Part shown: positions 24,785 through 32,669 of the stretch, piece after piece
How positions within the stretch are numbered: position 1 is the stretch's first letter
Layout: each line of letters starts with the position of its first letter
NCBI GenBank assembly: GCA_016861345.1
Contig: BOLD01000006.1
Coordinates: forward strand, 1-64,000
DNA: 64,000 nucleotides
Reading direction: 5' to 3'
From: Oligoflexia bacterium
GTDB taxonomy: Bacteria > Bdellovibrionota > Bdellovibrionia > Bdellovibrionales > Bdellovibrionaceae
Made by a program: the position numbers and the translations under genes
Notes under the pieces: model-generated
What the model was told of the DNA's origin: nothing
Database searches by the model: none
What the model saw: only the letters and a program-made list of their open reading frames with translations

Positions 24785-25876
24785 ATGACGCAAGAGTTTT
24801 ACAGTGCCTTAAACCGTTTCGATTGGGCCCAGTTCCTGGAGCAGGGGGCTTTTTTACGTTTAGATGGACAGCATTCTTTGATCTGGAGTGGGCCTTTTCA
24901 GATTTCAAAAGAATTAGATTATTCAATAGGTTACGCCGATTTCTTTGCCGGGTCAGTTCAGTGGACGAAGGCCCCCCGGGGGCCCCTTCGGGTGTCCAAT
25001 GCTGATTTTATTCAGGGGCTTCGGGACTTTGTTAAAACTCAGGTCCAAACTCTGTCAAAATCCGATTTTTTAAACCCCTCTCGCCAAGATTTTGAAACTT
25101 CTTTTCAGGTGATCCAGGGCAAAATTCAGCGCGAAGAAATTGAAAAGGCAGTTCCCATTGTTGTCTCGGCCACAGAAAAGCGACCCGCAGCTGCAGATCA
25201 AGCCAATTGGATGATTTCCTTGATGGATCAGCCCCAGGCCCTTCGGGTTTATGGATTTTGGCAGGATGAATCTGGAATATTGGGGGCGACTCCTGAAATT
25301 TTGTTTGAACAAAAAGGTGGAGTAGTTCGAACCATGGCCTTGGCGGGAACTCGGGTCGTTACTCAAGCTGAAACGAGAGAGGAATCTGCAAGAGCTTTGT
25401 TGTCTGATCGAAAAGAGCTTCATGAGCACCAAGTTGTTGTCCAAGATATTGAAAAACGCTTAGAAACAATTGGCTGGGTTCGTCGATCAGAGACCAGGGT
25501 TCTTGAGTTACCCCATCTTCAACATCTTCTGACCGAACTTACGGCAGAGGGCTCGCAAAAGACACCAGCAGAACTGATACGGCTGCTTCACCCCACTCCA
25601 GCTTTGGGGGTGGCTCCTCGCGCTTATGGATTTCAATGGATGAAGGACCTGTCACCACAAGAGGGTCGAGAGAAAATGGGCGGACCGCTCGTGTTCTCAC
25701 TACCCAATGGGGAAAGCCTGTGTCTGGTTGCTATTCGCAATATTCAATGGAGTCCAAAGGGCACAAAAGTCTTTGCTGGATGCGGAGTTGTACGCGAAAG
25801 CCAACTTGAGAACGAGTGGAGAGAAGTACACCAAAAGCTCGATTCCATTTTTCGATCGATCGGACTGGTTTCATGA
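24785..25876 (+). CDS. menF: isochorismate synthase
   Basis: MenF converts chorismate to isochorismate, the entry to menaquinone. The 363-residue protein shows the chorismate-binding enzyme core: LGATPEILFE, MALAGTR, ELHEHQVVV, LLHPTPALGVAPR, CLVAIRNIQW and FAGCGVVRESQLENEW. The link to menD (four-base ATGA overlap) favours menaquinone over salicylate or enterobactin synthesis. The ATG has no strong ribosome site. It lies in a divergent pair with the DAHP synthase gene. Confidence 0.92.
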   Translation: MTQEFYSALNRFDWAQFLEQGAFLRLDGQHSLIWSGPFQISKELDYSIGYADFFAGSVQWTKAPRGPLRVSNADFIQGLRDFVKTQVQTLSKSDFLNPSRQDFETSFQVIQGKIQREEIEKAVPIVVSATEKRPAAADQANWMISLMDQPQALRVYGFWQDESGILGATPEILFEQKGGVVRTMALAGTRVVTQAETREESARALLSDRKELHEHQVVVQDIEKRLETIGWVRRSETRVLELPHLQHLLTELTAEGSQKTPAELIRLLHPTPALGVAPRAYGFQWMKDLSPQEGREKMGGPLVFSLPNGESLCLVAIRNIQWSPKGTKVFAGCGVVRESQLENEWREVHQKLDSIFRSIGLVS

Positions 25877-27426
25877 ATATAGATCTGAGCGAAAAAGTCA
25901 TCCGTTTACTTGTGCAAGAGGGAGTCTCTTGCTTTTGTATCTGCGCCGGCGCCCGCAATTCGCCATTGGTGAGAGTTCTCTCTTCTGCAGCAGGAATTCG
26001 AGTTCTACATTTCTTTGATGAAAGATCAGCAGCCTTTTTTGCCCTGGGGATGATTCAAGCCAATCACAATCCTGTGGTGGTGGTGACAACCTCGGGCACA
26101 GCTGTTGCTGAACTTCTGCCCGCAGCAGTTGAGGCCACATACACATCACTGCCCCTTGTTTTTCTGACGGCTGACCGTCCGCGGGCATATCGAAATACCG
26201 GGGCCCCGCAGTCAATTGAACAAGTGGGAATATTCTCCCACTATGTTGAGACGACACAAGACATTGAAAGTTTGGACGAAGAAATCAATTTAAGTCAGTG
26301 GACGAAGAGCGGGCCTTTGCATTTGAACATTTGTTTTGATGAACCTTTGCTGGACAGAGCTATTGAGCCACTGGATTGTTCAAAACTGGTTTTAAATAAT
26401 CGCCAATTTCCGCAATTGGTCTCAGAGCAAAAGCGACTATTGAATAAACCCATGGTGATTGTTGGTCCACTCAAACATAAGTATCGCGCCCAGGTTGTTG
26501 ATTTCTTAAAAAAACTAGGGGCGCCCATTTATGCCGAGGTCCTTTCAGGCCTAAGAGGAGAGCCCAGTCTTCAGAATTTACTTTTACAAGGAGGGGAAAA
26601 ATCTGTTGAAAAGGCCTTCCAAGAAAATCTGACTCAATCTGTTTTGCGAGTGGGGGGCGTGCCAACATTAAGATTTTGGAGAGATCTTGAGGTCAAGCTC
26701 TCGCATGTGCCCGTTTATTCGATTTCAGATAATGACTATTCGGGTCTTTCTCGCCGCGTGAGCCATTTGGTGGGTTATCATAATCTGGATTTAATCCAAC
26801 TGAAGTCAGTGGCAGATAAACAAGAGCTTGAAAAAATTTTCTTACAGGATACAGACATTGCCAACCGTCTGCAGGGACTATTTCAAGATTATCCCAAAAG
26901 TGAGCCGTCCCTGGTTTCGCGCTTGGCAAAGATGCTTCAAGAGAAAACAATTTACATTGGGAATTCTCTTCCAATTCGAGAGTGGGATTTAGCCTCGCAT
27001 ACAAGTATTCATTATAAGCAAGTTTTTGGGAATCGGGGAGCCAACGGTATTGACGGGCAGATTTCAACTTTCTTGGGAATGGCCTATGAGCTTCATGAAA
27101 ATCAGGCCTGGGCCGTTGTTGGCGACTTAACAGCGATGTATGATCTCAACAGTCTTTGGATCACACAGAAAAATCAATTTCAAAAATTGCGAATTGTTGT
27201 CGTGAACAACAATGGCGGAATGATTTTTAAAAATTTATTTGGACGTGAAGAGTTTTTAAATCGTCATGAAGTTGGCTTTCAGCACTGGGCAGAGATGTTC
27301 GGCTGGGGTTACGTGCAGTGGACGGATGTTCACCCGAACCAAAATTTGCCAGATCATTGTATCATTGAGCTTCTTCCTGACGAGGATTCATCAAATCAAT
27401 TCTGGAAAAAATATCGTGAAATCTAG
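25873..27426 (+). CDS. menD: SEPHCHC synthase (MenD)
   Basis: This thiamine diphosphate enzyme joins 2-oxoglutarate to isochorismate. From the ATG at 25873 it has 517 residues. Motifs include GARNSPLV near the N terminus, FDERSAAFFALG, TTSGTAVAELLPA, ADRPRAYRNTGAPQSIEQ, GNSLPIREWD, NRGANGIDGQIST and the ThDP-binding VGDLTAMYD with NNNGGMIF. The start forms an ATGA overlap with menF. An in-frame start at 25816 would overlap menF by 61 bases and is less likely. menH overlaps its end. Confidence 0.93.
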   Translation: MNIDLSEKVIRLLVQEGVSCFCICAGARNSPLVRVLSSAAGIRVLHFFDERSAAFFALGMIQANHNPVVVVTTSGTAVAELLPAAVEATYTSLPLVFLTADRPRAYRNTGAPQSIEQVGIFSHYVETTQDIESLDEEINLSQWTKSGPLHLNICFDEPLLDRAIEPLDCSKLVLNNRQFPQLVSEQKRLLNKPMVIVGPLKHKYRAQVVDFLKKLGAPIYAEVLSGLRGEPSLQNLLLQGGEKSVEKAFQENLTQSVLRVGGVPTLRFWRDLEVKLSHVPVYSISDNDYSGLSRRVSHLVGYHNLDLIQLKSVADKQELEKIFLQDTDIANRLQGLFQDYPKSEPSLVSRLAKMLQEKTIYIGNSLPIREWDLASHTSIHYKQVFGNRGANGIDGQISTFLGMAYELHENQAWAVVGDLTAMYDLNSLWITQKNQFQKLRIVVVNNNGGMIFKNLFGREEFLNRHEVGFQHWAEMFGWGYVQWTDVHPNQNLPDHCIIELLPDEDSSNQFWKKYREI

Positions 27427-28150
27427 AAAAAGAATTTTTTTTCTTCACGGTTTTTTAGGCCTGCCAAGTGATTGGGATGAAATCATCAAAGATCTCAATC
27501 TTGACCACATTCAAACTGAGTTGATTCGAGTTGACCTGCTGAACGACGCTCAGATTTGCCCTGAAATAACCCTTGAACAGTTTGGAAAGCGTTTTCTTGA
27601 GAGATTTCAGATTTCAGAAAAAGATGAAAATTATCTCGTCGGATATTCGATGGGTGGCAGGCTCAGTCTTCATGTCGTTCAAGAAAATCCAAAACTCTGG
27701 TCCGGAGCACTTTTTGTTTCAACAGGGACGGGATTAAAGACTCAGGCAGAAAAAAAAGACCGGGTTCCTGCAGATCAGAAATGGGCCAAGCGGTTTTTAG
27801 AAGAGGAATTTCAGTCCGTGCTTCGTGATTGGAATCAGCAGCCGATTTTTCTGCATGGATATGAGCCCGCCAGAGAAGAAAAGAACTATGATCATGGCAT
27901 GCTTGCTCAGGCTTTAACAAATTGGTCGCTGGCTAACCAGAAGGATTTTACCCAGATTGTTGGCGCTTGGCCAATGAAGCAAATATGGATCTGTGGAGAG
28001 GGTGATCCAAAATATCAAAAAATCTATAGCGCATTGCCAAAGTCAGATCAGATTCAAATTCAAATTGTAAAGAACGCGTCTCATCGCCTACTCTTTGATC
28101 AGCCCAAATGTGTCAGTGATTTGATTCAAAATGAACTGATTCAGAAATGA
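27416..28150 (+). CDS. menH: SHCHC synthase, alpha/beta hydrolase (MenH)
   Basis: MenH removes pyruvate from the MenD product. It starts with GTG at 27416, eleven bases inside menD and eight bases after GGAAAAA, giving 244 residues. The core is FFLHGFLGLPSDW (oxyanion loop), nucleophile elbow YLVGYSMGGRLSL and the catalytic His in NASHRLLF. These fit MenH, and the location directly after menD supports it over a generic hydrolase. Its stop overlaps the next gene's ATG. Confidence 0.88.
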   Translation: MKSRKRIFFLHGFLGLPSDWDEIIKDLNLDHIQTELIRVDLLNDAQICPEITLEQFGKRFLERFQISEKDENYLVGYSMGGRLSLHVVQENPKLWSGALFVSTGTGLKTQAEKKDRVPADQKWAKRFLEEEFQSVLRDWNQQPIFLHGYEPAREEKNYDHGMLAQALTNWSLANQKDFTQIVGAWPMKQIWICGEGDPKYQKIYSALPKSDQIQIQIVKNASHRLLFDQPKCVSDLIQNELIQK

Positions 28151-28839
28151 TAAGCACTATGCGAAATGTCTACCTTCTGATTTTGTTTTTTTCGTTGGGC
28201 GCTCACGCTGCAGAAACAAATTTTTACCAAGACCAAATTCAGCCGACACTTGAAAAATCGTCAGACGAGATCGGAGTAAAGCTCTGGCTCGGGGGAGTGG
28301 CTTCGGTGCTCGTTGCCAGACACTATGATGACCAAGTTCGCGAGCAGTGGCGGCTTAATCAAAAAATGTCGAGAAGCGAAACGAGGTCATTTAACGACTA
28401 TATTGATAACGGTGTGAACTTTGGAATTGCACTTACGCAGTACTTTGTTGATCGTGAAAACGGGATTTCACATCTGCGGGCTCTTGGGTTTACAGCGGTG
28501 ACCACAACAGCGATGAAAAAGGCCTTTCGACGTGAACGTCCGAATCAATCTAATCATGATTCATTTCCCTCGGGACATACCTCAAGCGCTTTTGCGACAG
28601 CGACATCGTTGACGCATGCTTATGGGTGGAGGGCCGCAGTCATTTTTTATCCACTTTCAGTGGGGGTTGGATTAAGCCGAATCTCTTCAGATGACCATTG
28701 GTTCAGCGATGTGGTGGGCGGAGCTTTTCTTGGGTTTATTTGGGGACGCGCGGGATATTTTCATTCGACTTCGAATTCAGCAGTGGTGCCATGGATCGAG
28801 GGGGATGCGGGTGGCTTAATCTGGACGGCAAGGTACTAA
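28147..28839 (+). CDS. exported PAP2-family phosphatase
   Basis: This 230-residue protein has a signal peptide (cleavage near GAHA; the ATG at 28159 gives a cleaner signal than that at 28147). The phosphatase motifs are complete: KKAFRRERPN, FPSGHTSSAFATAT and GLSRISSDDHWFSDVVGG. It is likely a membrane-associated periplasmic lipid phosphatase. It overlaps menH by four bases, which suggests co-transcription; whether it acts on a prenyl diphosphate of quinone synthesis is speculation. Confidence 0.83.
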   Translation: MISTMRNVYLLILFFSLGAHAAETNFYQDQIQPTLEKSSDEIGVKLWLGGVASVLVARHYDDQVREQWRLNQKMSRSETRSFNDYIDNGVNFGIALTQYFVDRENGISHLRALGFTAVTTTAMKKAFRRERPNQSNHDSFPSGHTSSAFATATSLTHAYGWRAAVIFYPLSVGVGLSRISSDDHWFSDVVGGAFLGFIWGRAGYFHSTSNSAVVPWIEGDAGGLIWTARY

Positions 28840-28844
28840 AAAAA

Positions 28845-28865
28845 AGAGGCTCGTCCTGAGCCTCT
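28845..28865 (-). terminator. intrinsic terminator of the trypsin-like gene
   Basis: AGAGGCTC at 28845-28852 and GAGCCTCT at 28858-28865 form a perfect stem with a five-base loop. Read on the minus strand it is followed by a run of T (the A-run at 28838-28844), as in a standard terminator. It may also stop transcripts from the convergent PAP2 gene. Confidence 0.85.
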
Positions 28866-28894
28866 GTCTATAGTGGTTTTGTGTTCAGTTCTAA

Positions 28895-29788
28895 CTACAA
28901 CGAGAAAAAGTTTGCAGGTTGAGCAATTGGCTCAGGTTTATACTTTGGAGACATCAATTCTGCTGCAGTTGATTTTAACCAAGACATATGGGCTGAAACG
29001 CTCGTGTAGATCGAGGAAACTCCGCATGTATCTCGGGGATCGTTGATCCCACGGCTAGTGACTCCCATCAGTGCTGATTTGCCGCCAATCGTGACATAGG
29101 CTGGACCGCCAGAATCACCATGGCAGGCACCTTTTCCTTTGCTTTGGTCAAACATGACTTCTGTTTCGCTAAAATGAACGGACTGAATTGAAACTGTTGT
29201 TTTTCTCATTTCCGAGGATTCGGTTTTCTTCACCCCGTCCATTAATCCAAATCCTGCAAGGACGGCGAGCATGCCATCTTTTAAGGATTTTTTGCTATTG
29301 AGAAGTCGCGCAGGTTTAAATCCCTCTGGTAGTTTTCCAGAAAATTTAAGTAGTGCAATGTCGCCCCAATTCTTTTCTTGATTGTTTTGCAACTTTGCCC
29401 AAAGTGGCGAAGCCTTTCCGCCAACAACGTGACGAATTGTTTTTCCCATAATGTCGTAGATTGAGTCTGGCAGAGTCGTGCTAAAAATAACGACAGTGCT
29501 TGTCGGATCTGAAGATGTACAGTGAGCTGCTGTTAAAACAAGATTAGAGGCAACAATTGTTCCTGTGCAAAGCGAGCCACTGCTAATGTCCATAAGAGCA
29601 ACAGTGGATTGCGAAAGCGGGTCAGTCGAATCCACGACTGACCCACCAATAATACCCTCTGAAGATTCAACAATCTCCAAAGGTGAATCCGGCATAGAGG
29701 AATCATACTTTGGACCGCATGCGATTAATGAAGAAGCAGTCGATATTGCGAGTATGCCGATTTCTAAAATCCCTCTCACGTTTTTCAT
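28895..29788 (-). CDS. trypsin-like serine protease, lipoprotein
   Basis: The 297-residue S1-family protease has the catalytic triad H89 (LTAAHC), D143 (GDIALLKF) and S226 (GDSGGP). The N-terminal IIGG activation-like site is at 46-49 and Cys pairs are placed as in chymotrypsin folds. A lipobox SLIAC at about 20-24 shows it is a lipoprotein, tethered to the envelope rather than free. The short segment between the lipid anchor and IIGG (about 22 residues) would be removed if activation occurs. Such proteases are plentiful in predatory bacteria. Confidence 0.88.
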   Translation of the reverse strand: MKNVRGILEIGILAISTASSLIACGPKYDSSMPDSPLEIVESSEGIIGGSVVDSTDPLSQSTVALMDISSGSLCTGTIVASNLVLTAAHCTSSDPTSTVVIFSTTLPDSIYDIMGKTIRHVVGGKASPLWAKLQNNQEKNWGDIALLKFSGKLPEGFKPARLLNSKKSLKDGMLAVLAGFGLMDGVKKTESSEMRKTTVSIQSVHFSETEVMFDQSKGKGACHGDSGGPAYVTIGGKSALMGVTSRGINDPRDTCGVSSIYTSVSAHMSWLKSTAAELMSPKYKPEPIAQPANFFSL

Positions 29789-29959
29789 AGTTCCCCCGGG
29801 GTCCCCCCATACTTTTCTTCAAGCTTAGATCTTCGATCACCATTCTTGAAGCCGACACTTAATGCGTCAGTTGGACCAATAAACTACAGGGCCTTGTTTT
29901 TTCACAAGACGATTCTTTTCAGAGGGAACATAAGAAAATCTTATGGATATTTTGGGGCC

Positions 29960-30910
29960 CTATTTGATCTCGCGGAACTGATCTGTAGCTTCGACAAGAG
30001 CACTGCAAATGCCTGATTCCCATGCAGAATGGCCAGCATCGGGTATTATTTTCAGCCGTGCTTCGGGCCAAGCTCGGTGTAAATCCCAAGCGCTTCTCAT
30101 GGGGCAAACAATGTCATAGCGACCTTGAACAATCACACCAGGAATATTTTTCAGCTTGTGTGCGTTTTCTAATAGGTAATTGTCTGTTGAGAAAAAGGCC
30201 TTGTTCACGAAGTAATGACATTCGATACGAGCAAAGGGAAGAGCCTTTGCAGGATCGTCGTACTCTTCGATGGCAGATTCCTTCACAAACAAATAGGATG
30301 TCGAGGACTCCCACTTGCTCCAGACACGAGCCGCATCCAATCGAACCTTTTCATCTGAGCTTGTTAAGCGCTTGTAGTAAGCGGAAACAAAATCATGTCG
30401 CTCGTTTTCGGGGATGTGATTGTTGTAAATCTCCCACTGGTCTGGGTAAATTTGGTGAGCACCCTCTTGATAGAACCACTTAATTTCAGAGGGACGACAA
30501 AGAAAAATTCCCCTCAATATCAAAGCGCTGACTTTCTCGGGATGAGTGACCGCATAAGCAAGAGCCAGTGTCGATCCCCAGCTGCCACCAAAGACATGCC
30601 ACTTTGAAATTTGTAAATGAGTTCGTAATTTTTCAATATCAGATACAAGATCCCAGGTGGTATTCTCGCGCAACTCGGCAAAGGGAAGGCTTCTTCCGCA
30701 GCCACGCTGATCTAAAAGAACAATTCGGTAATGTTTGGGATCATAAAAACGGCGATGGTCAGTGCTGCAGCCTCCGCCAGGTCCGCCATGAAGAAAAATG
30801 ATGGGGTAGCCTTCAGGATTTCCGCACTCTTCGAAATAGATTTGATGAAGATCAGAGACTTTTAGCATTCCAGAGTTAAAGGGCTGGATTTCGGGATACA
30901 ACTGGGGCAT
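29960..30910 (-). CDS. pip: proline iminopeptidase
   Basis: This cytoplasmic alpha/beta hydrolase removes N-terminal proline from peptides (S33 family). The 316-residue protein has FLHGGPGGGCSTDHRRFYDP, DQRGCGRSLP and the nucleophile S110 in GGSWGSTLALAYA. The acid-His part is IVQGRYDIVCP and DAGHSAWE. Length and motifs match the bacterial monomeric enzyme. The ATG has AAAGGA upstream. It diverges from the membrane protein at 30968. Confidence 0.92.
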   Translation of the reverse strand: MPQLYPEIQPFNSGMLKVSDLHQIYFEECGNPEGYPIIFLHGGPGGGCSTDHRRFYDPKHYRIVLLDQRGCGRSLPFAELRENTTWDLVSDIEKLRTHLQISKWHVFGGSWGSTLALAYAVTHPEKVSALILRGIFLCRPSEIKWFYQEGAHQIYPDQWEIYNNHIPENERHDFVSAYYKRLTSSDEKVRLDAARVWSKWESSTSYLFVKESAIEEYDDPAKALPFARIECHYFVNKAFFSTDNYLLENAHKLKNIPGVIVQGRYDIVCPMRSAWDLHRAWPEARLKIIPDAGHSAWESGICSALVEATDQFREIK

Positions 30911-30967
30911 GACAAGTCCTTTCAGTTCGTGGTAAGACCAAGACAGTTTTCACTAAAAGAGGTGCTT

Positions 30968-31588
30968 ATGTCTATCAGCGTATCGTCAATCTTTAACAAA
31001 AGCTGGGCTGCAATGAAGGATCAACTGCCTTTGGTCGCAGGATTGACTCTTGTAAATGCAGTGGCGCTGATGACTTTATCTATGATCCCCCTTCTGGGCG
31101 CCTTTCTTTCGGCCCCGATTTCTGCAGGGTATATTGTGTGTCTGCTTAAAATTCGCAAGGGCGAAGCTTTTGAATACAAAGATTTTTTCTGGGGATTTCA
31201 GGATTTTAATCGACTGCTTCATTTGGCGCTGCTCAATGTTCTTATTTTCTTGGCAGTCTTGGTGGGAGTTATCCTGCTTGTTATTCCTGGTATTTATGTC
31301 GGTGTTGCGATGGCCATGTCGACTCAAGTTTTTGTTCTACGCAAGCAAGACGCGGTTGAAGCGTTTAAATATTGCTTGCAACTTGTGTCGGGTCGTTGGT
31401 GGAAAACTTTTTGGATTTTGATAGTGATTGGCCTGATCATGCTGGCGGGGGCAATCTGCTTTGCGATTGGTCTTCTGGTTTCCACTCCACTAGTCACATT
31501 GATGCTTGTTCATATGGTCGAGGCCTATGAAGAAACTCAAGCCGCCAACCCTGTTGAGCCTGCGAATGCGGTCACTCACCAGACGTAA
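30968..31588 (+). CDS. polytopic membrane protein of unknown function
   Basis: From the ATG at 30968 (AGAGGTGC upstream) the protein has 206 residues. An earlier in-frame start at 30929 would add 13 residues and lacks a ribosome site. It has about four to five hydrophobic helices with a repeated pattern (SIPLLGAFLSAPI and VGVILLVIPGIYVGV) typical of the DUF975-like or YciC-like membrane families with an early KSW motif. I cannot assign a function. It converges on add with a 12-base gap. Confidence 0.7.
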   Translation: MSISVSSIFNKSWAAMKDQLPLVAGLTLVNAVALMTLSMIPLLGAFLSAPISAGYIVCLLKIRKGEAFEYKDFFWGFQDFNRLLHLALLNVLIFLAVLVGVILLVIPGIYVGVAMAMSTQVFVLRKQDAVEAFKYCLQLVSGRWWKTFWILIVIGLIMLAGAICFAIGLLVSTPLVTLMLVHMVEAYEETQAANPVEPANAVTHQT

Positions 31589-31600
31589 TGGCGATATTTT

Positions 31601-32620
31601 TTATTGAATAGGCCGTGGCCAGTGTTTTTGTTTTTCTGCTAGCGGAATAAAGCTGGCTCGAGCGGCGATATCGTTTAAGTGATCAAACTCGGCTTTTGTG
31701 AAGCTGTATCTGGTCGCCAAAAGTTCATACTCGTGGGGTAAATCAATTCCAAAAATCCCGGGATCATCCGAATTCAAAGTCACCAAGACGCCTGCGTTGA
31801 TCAGTTTTCGAATAGGGTGAGCGTCAACAGATGTAATGGCGTTCGTGAGCCAATTGCTGGTGACAGAAATTTCAAGTGGGATTTTTTGGTCACGAACAAA
31901 ATTCAGAATCTCAAGATTGTTGATGATCTGCAGTCCATGTCCAATGCGTCGGGCGCCGAGAAGTTTGATCGAGTCTTTGACATTTAGGGGCGAGGTTGGG
32001 CTAGGCGTTTCTCCAGCGTGAATGGTGATGGGTACGCCTGCATTTTGAACACGTTCAAAAAGTTTTTGAAATTGGTTTGCTGGCCCAGAATCTTCATCAT
32101 CAGCAAGGTCAAAGCCAACCCAAGTGTTTTTACATTCAAGAGCGAAATCGAGAACTTTTTCTGATTCTTTAAGGGGTAAAGTTCTTTGTAGAATACAGAT
32201 TAAACCCACGGCGATTGGTAAATCCTTGGCCATGGCTACTCCGCGAAGAATGGCTCGATGGATTTTCTCAAAAGAAAGATGTTCGTGGCCCAAGCGCATA
32301 AACGTTGGGGCATATCGCAGTTCAAGAATACGGATTCCCTCGTTCGCGGCGTCCTCGATGCATTCATAAGTGATACGAGTGATGATTTCCTCGGATCGAA
32401 AGATTTGCTGAGTGCTTCCAAAGGCATGGATGACGGCGGCAAGGTCTTTCATGGGTTTTAGGACCAAATATTCAGCTCTCTGCTGAGCAAGTTCGGCCGG
32501 AACCTCAAGCCCAAGGGATTTTCGAAGTTCAATTAGGCTTGAAAAACGCACAGCGCCTTCAAGATGGCGGTGCAGTTCAACTTTAGGATATTCGCGAAAA
32601 TTGATTTGACCCTCTGACAT
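31601..32620 (-). CDS. add: adenosine deaminase
   Basis: This zinc enzyme deaminates adenosine to inosine in purine salvage. The 339-residue protein has the metal-binding VELHRHLEG near residue 15, ITIHAGE (zinc His and catalytic Glu), RIGHGLQII, SVTSNW and LNSDDPGIFG with the final Asp ligand. The SVTSN motif is typical of adenosine deaminase over adenine deaminase, though the latter cannot be fully ruled out. It diverges from the transketolase gene 49 bases away. Confidence 0.9.
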   Translation of the reverse strand: MSEGQINFREYPKVELHRHLEGAVRFSSLIELRKSLGLEVPAELAQQRAEYLVLKPMKDLAAVIHAFGSTQQIFRSEEIITRITYECIEDAANEGIRILELRYAPTFMRLGHEHLSFEKIHRAILRGVAMAKDLPIAVGLICILQRTLPLKESEKVLDFALECKNTWVGFDLADDEDSGPANQFQKLFERVQNAGVPITIHAGETPSPTSPLNVKDSIKLLGARRIGHGLQIINNLEILNFVRDQKIPLEISVTSNWLTNAITSVDAHPIRKLINAGVLVTLNSDDPGIFGIDLPHEYELLATRYSFTKAEFDHLNDIAARASFIPLAEKQKHWPRPIQ

Positions 32621-32669
32621 TCAGAAAGGATAAAAGAGAGGTCAAAAAGATGCAAGAAAAGGGGATGTT

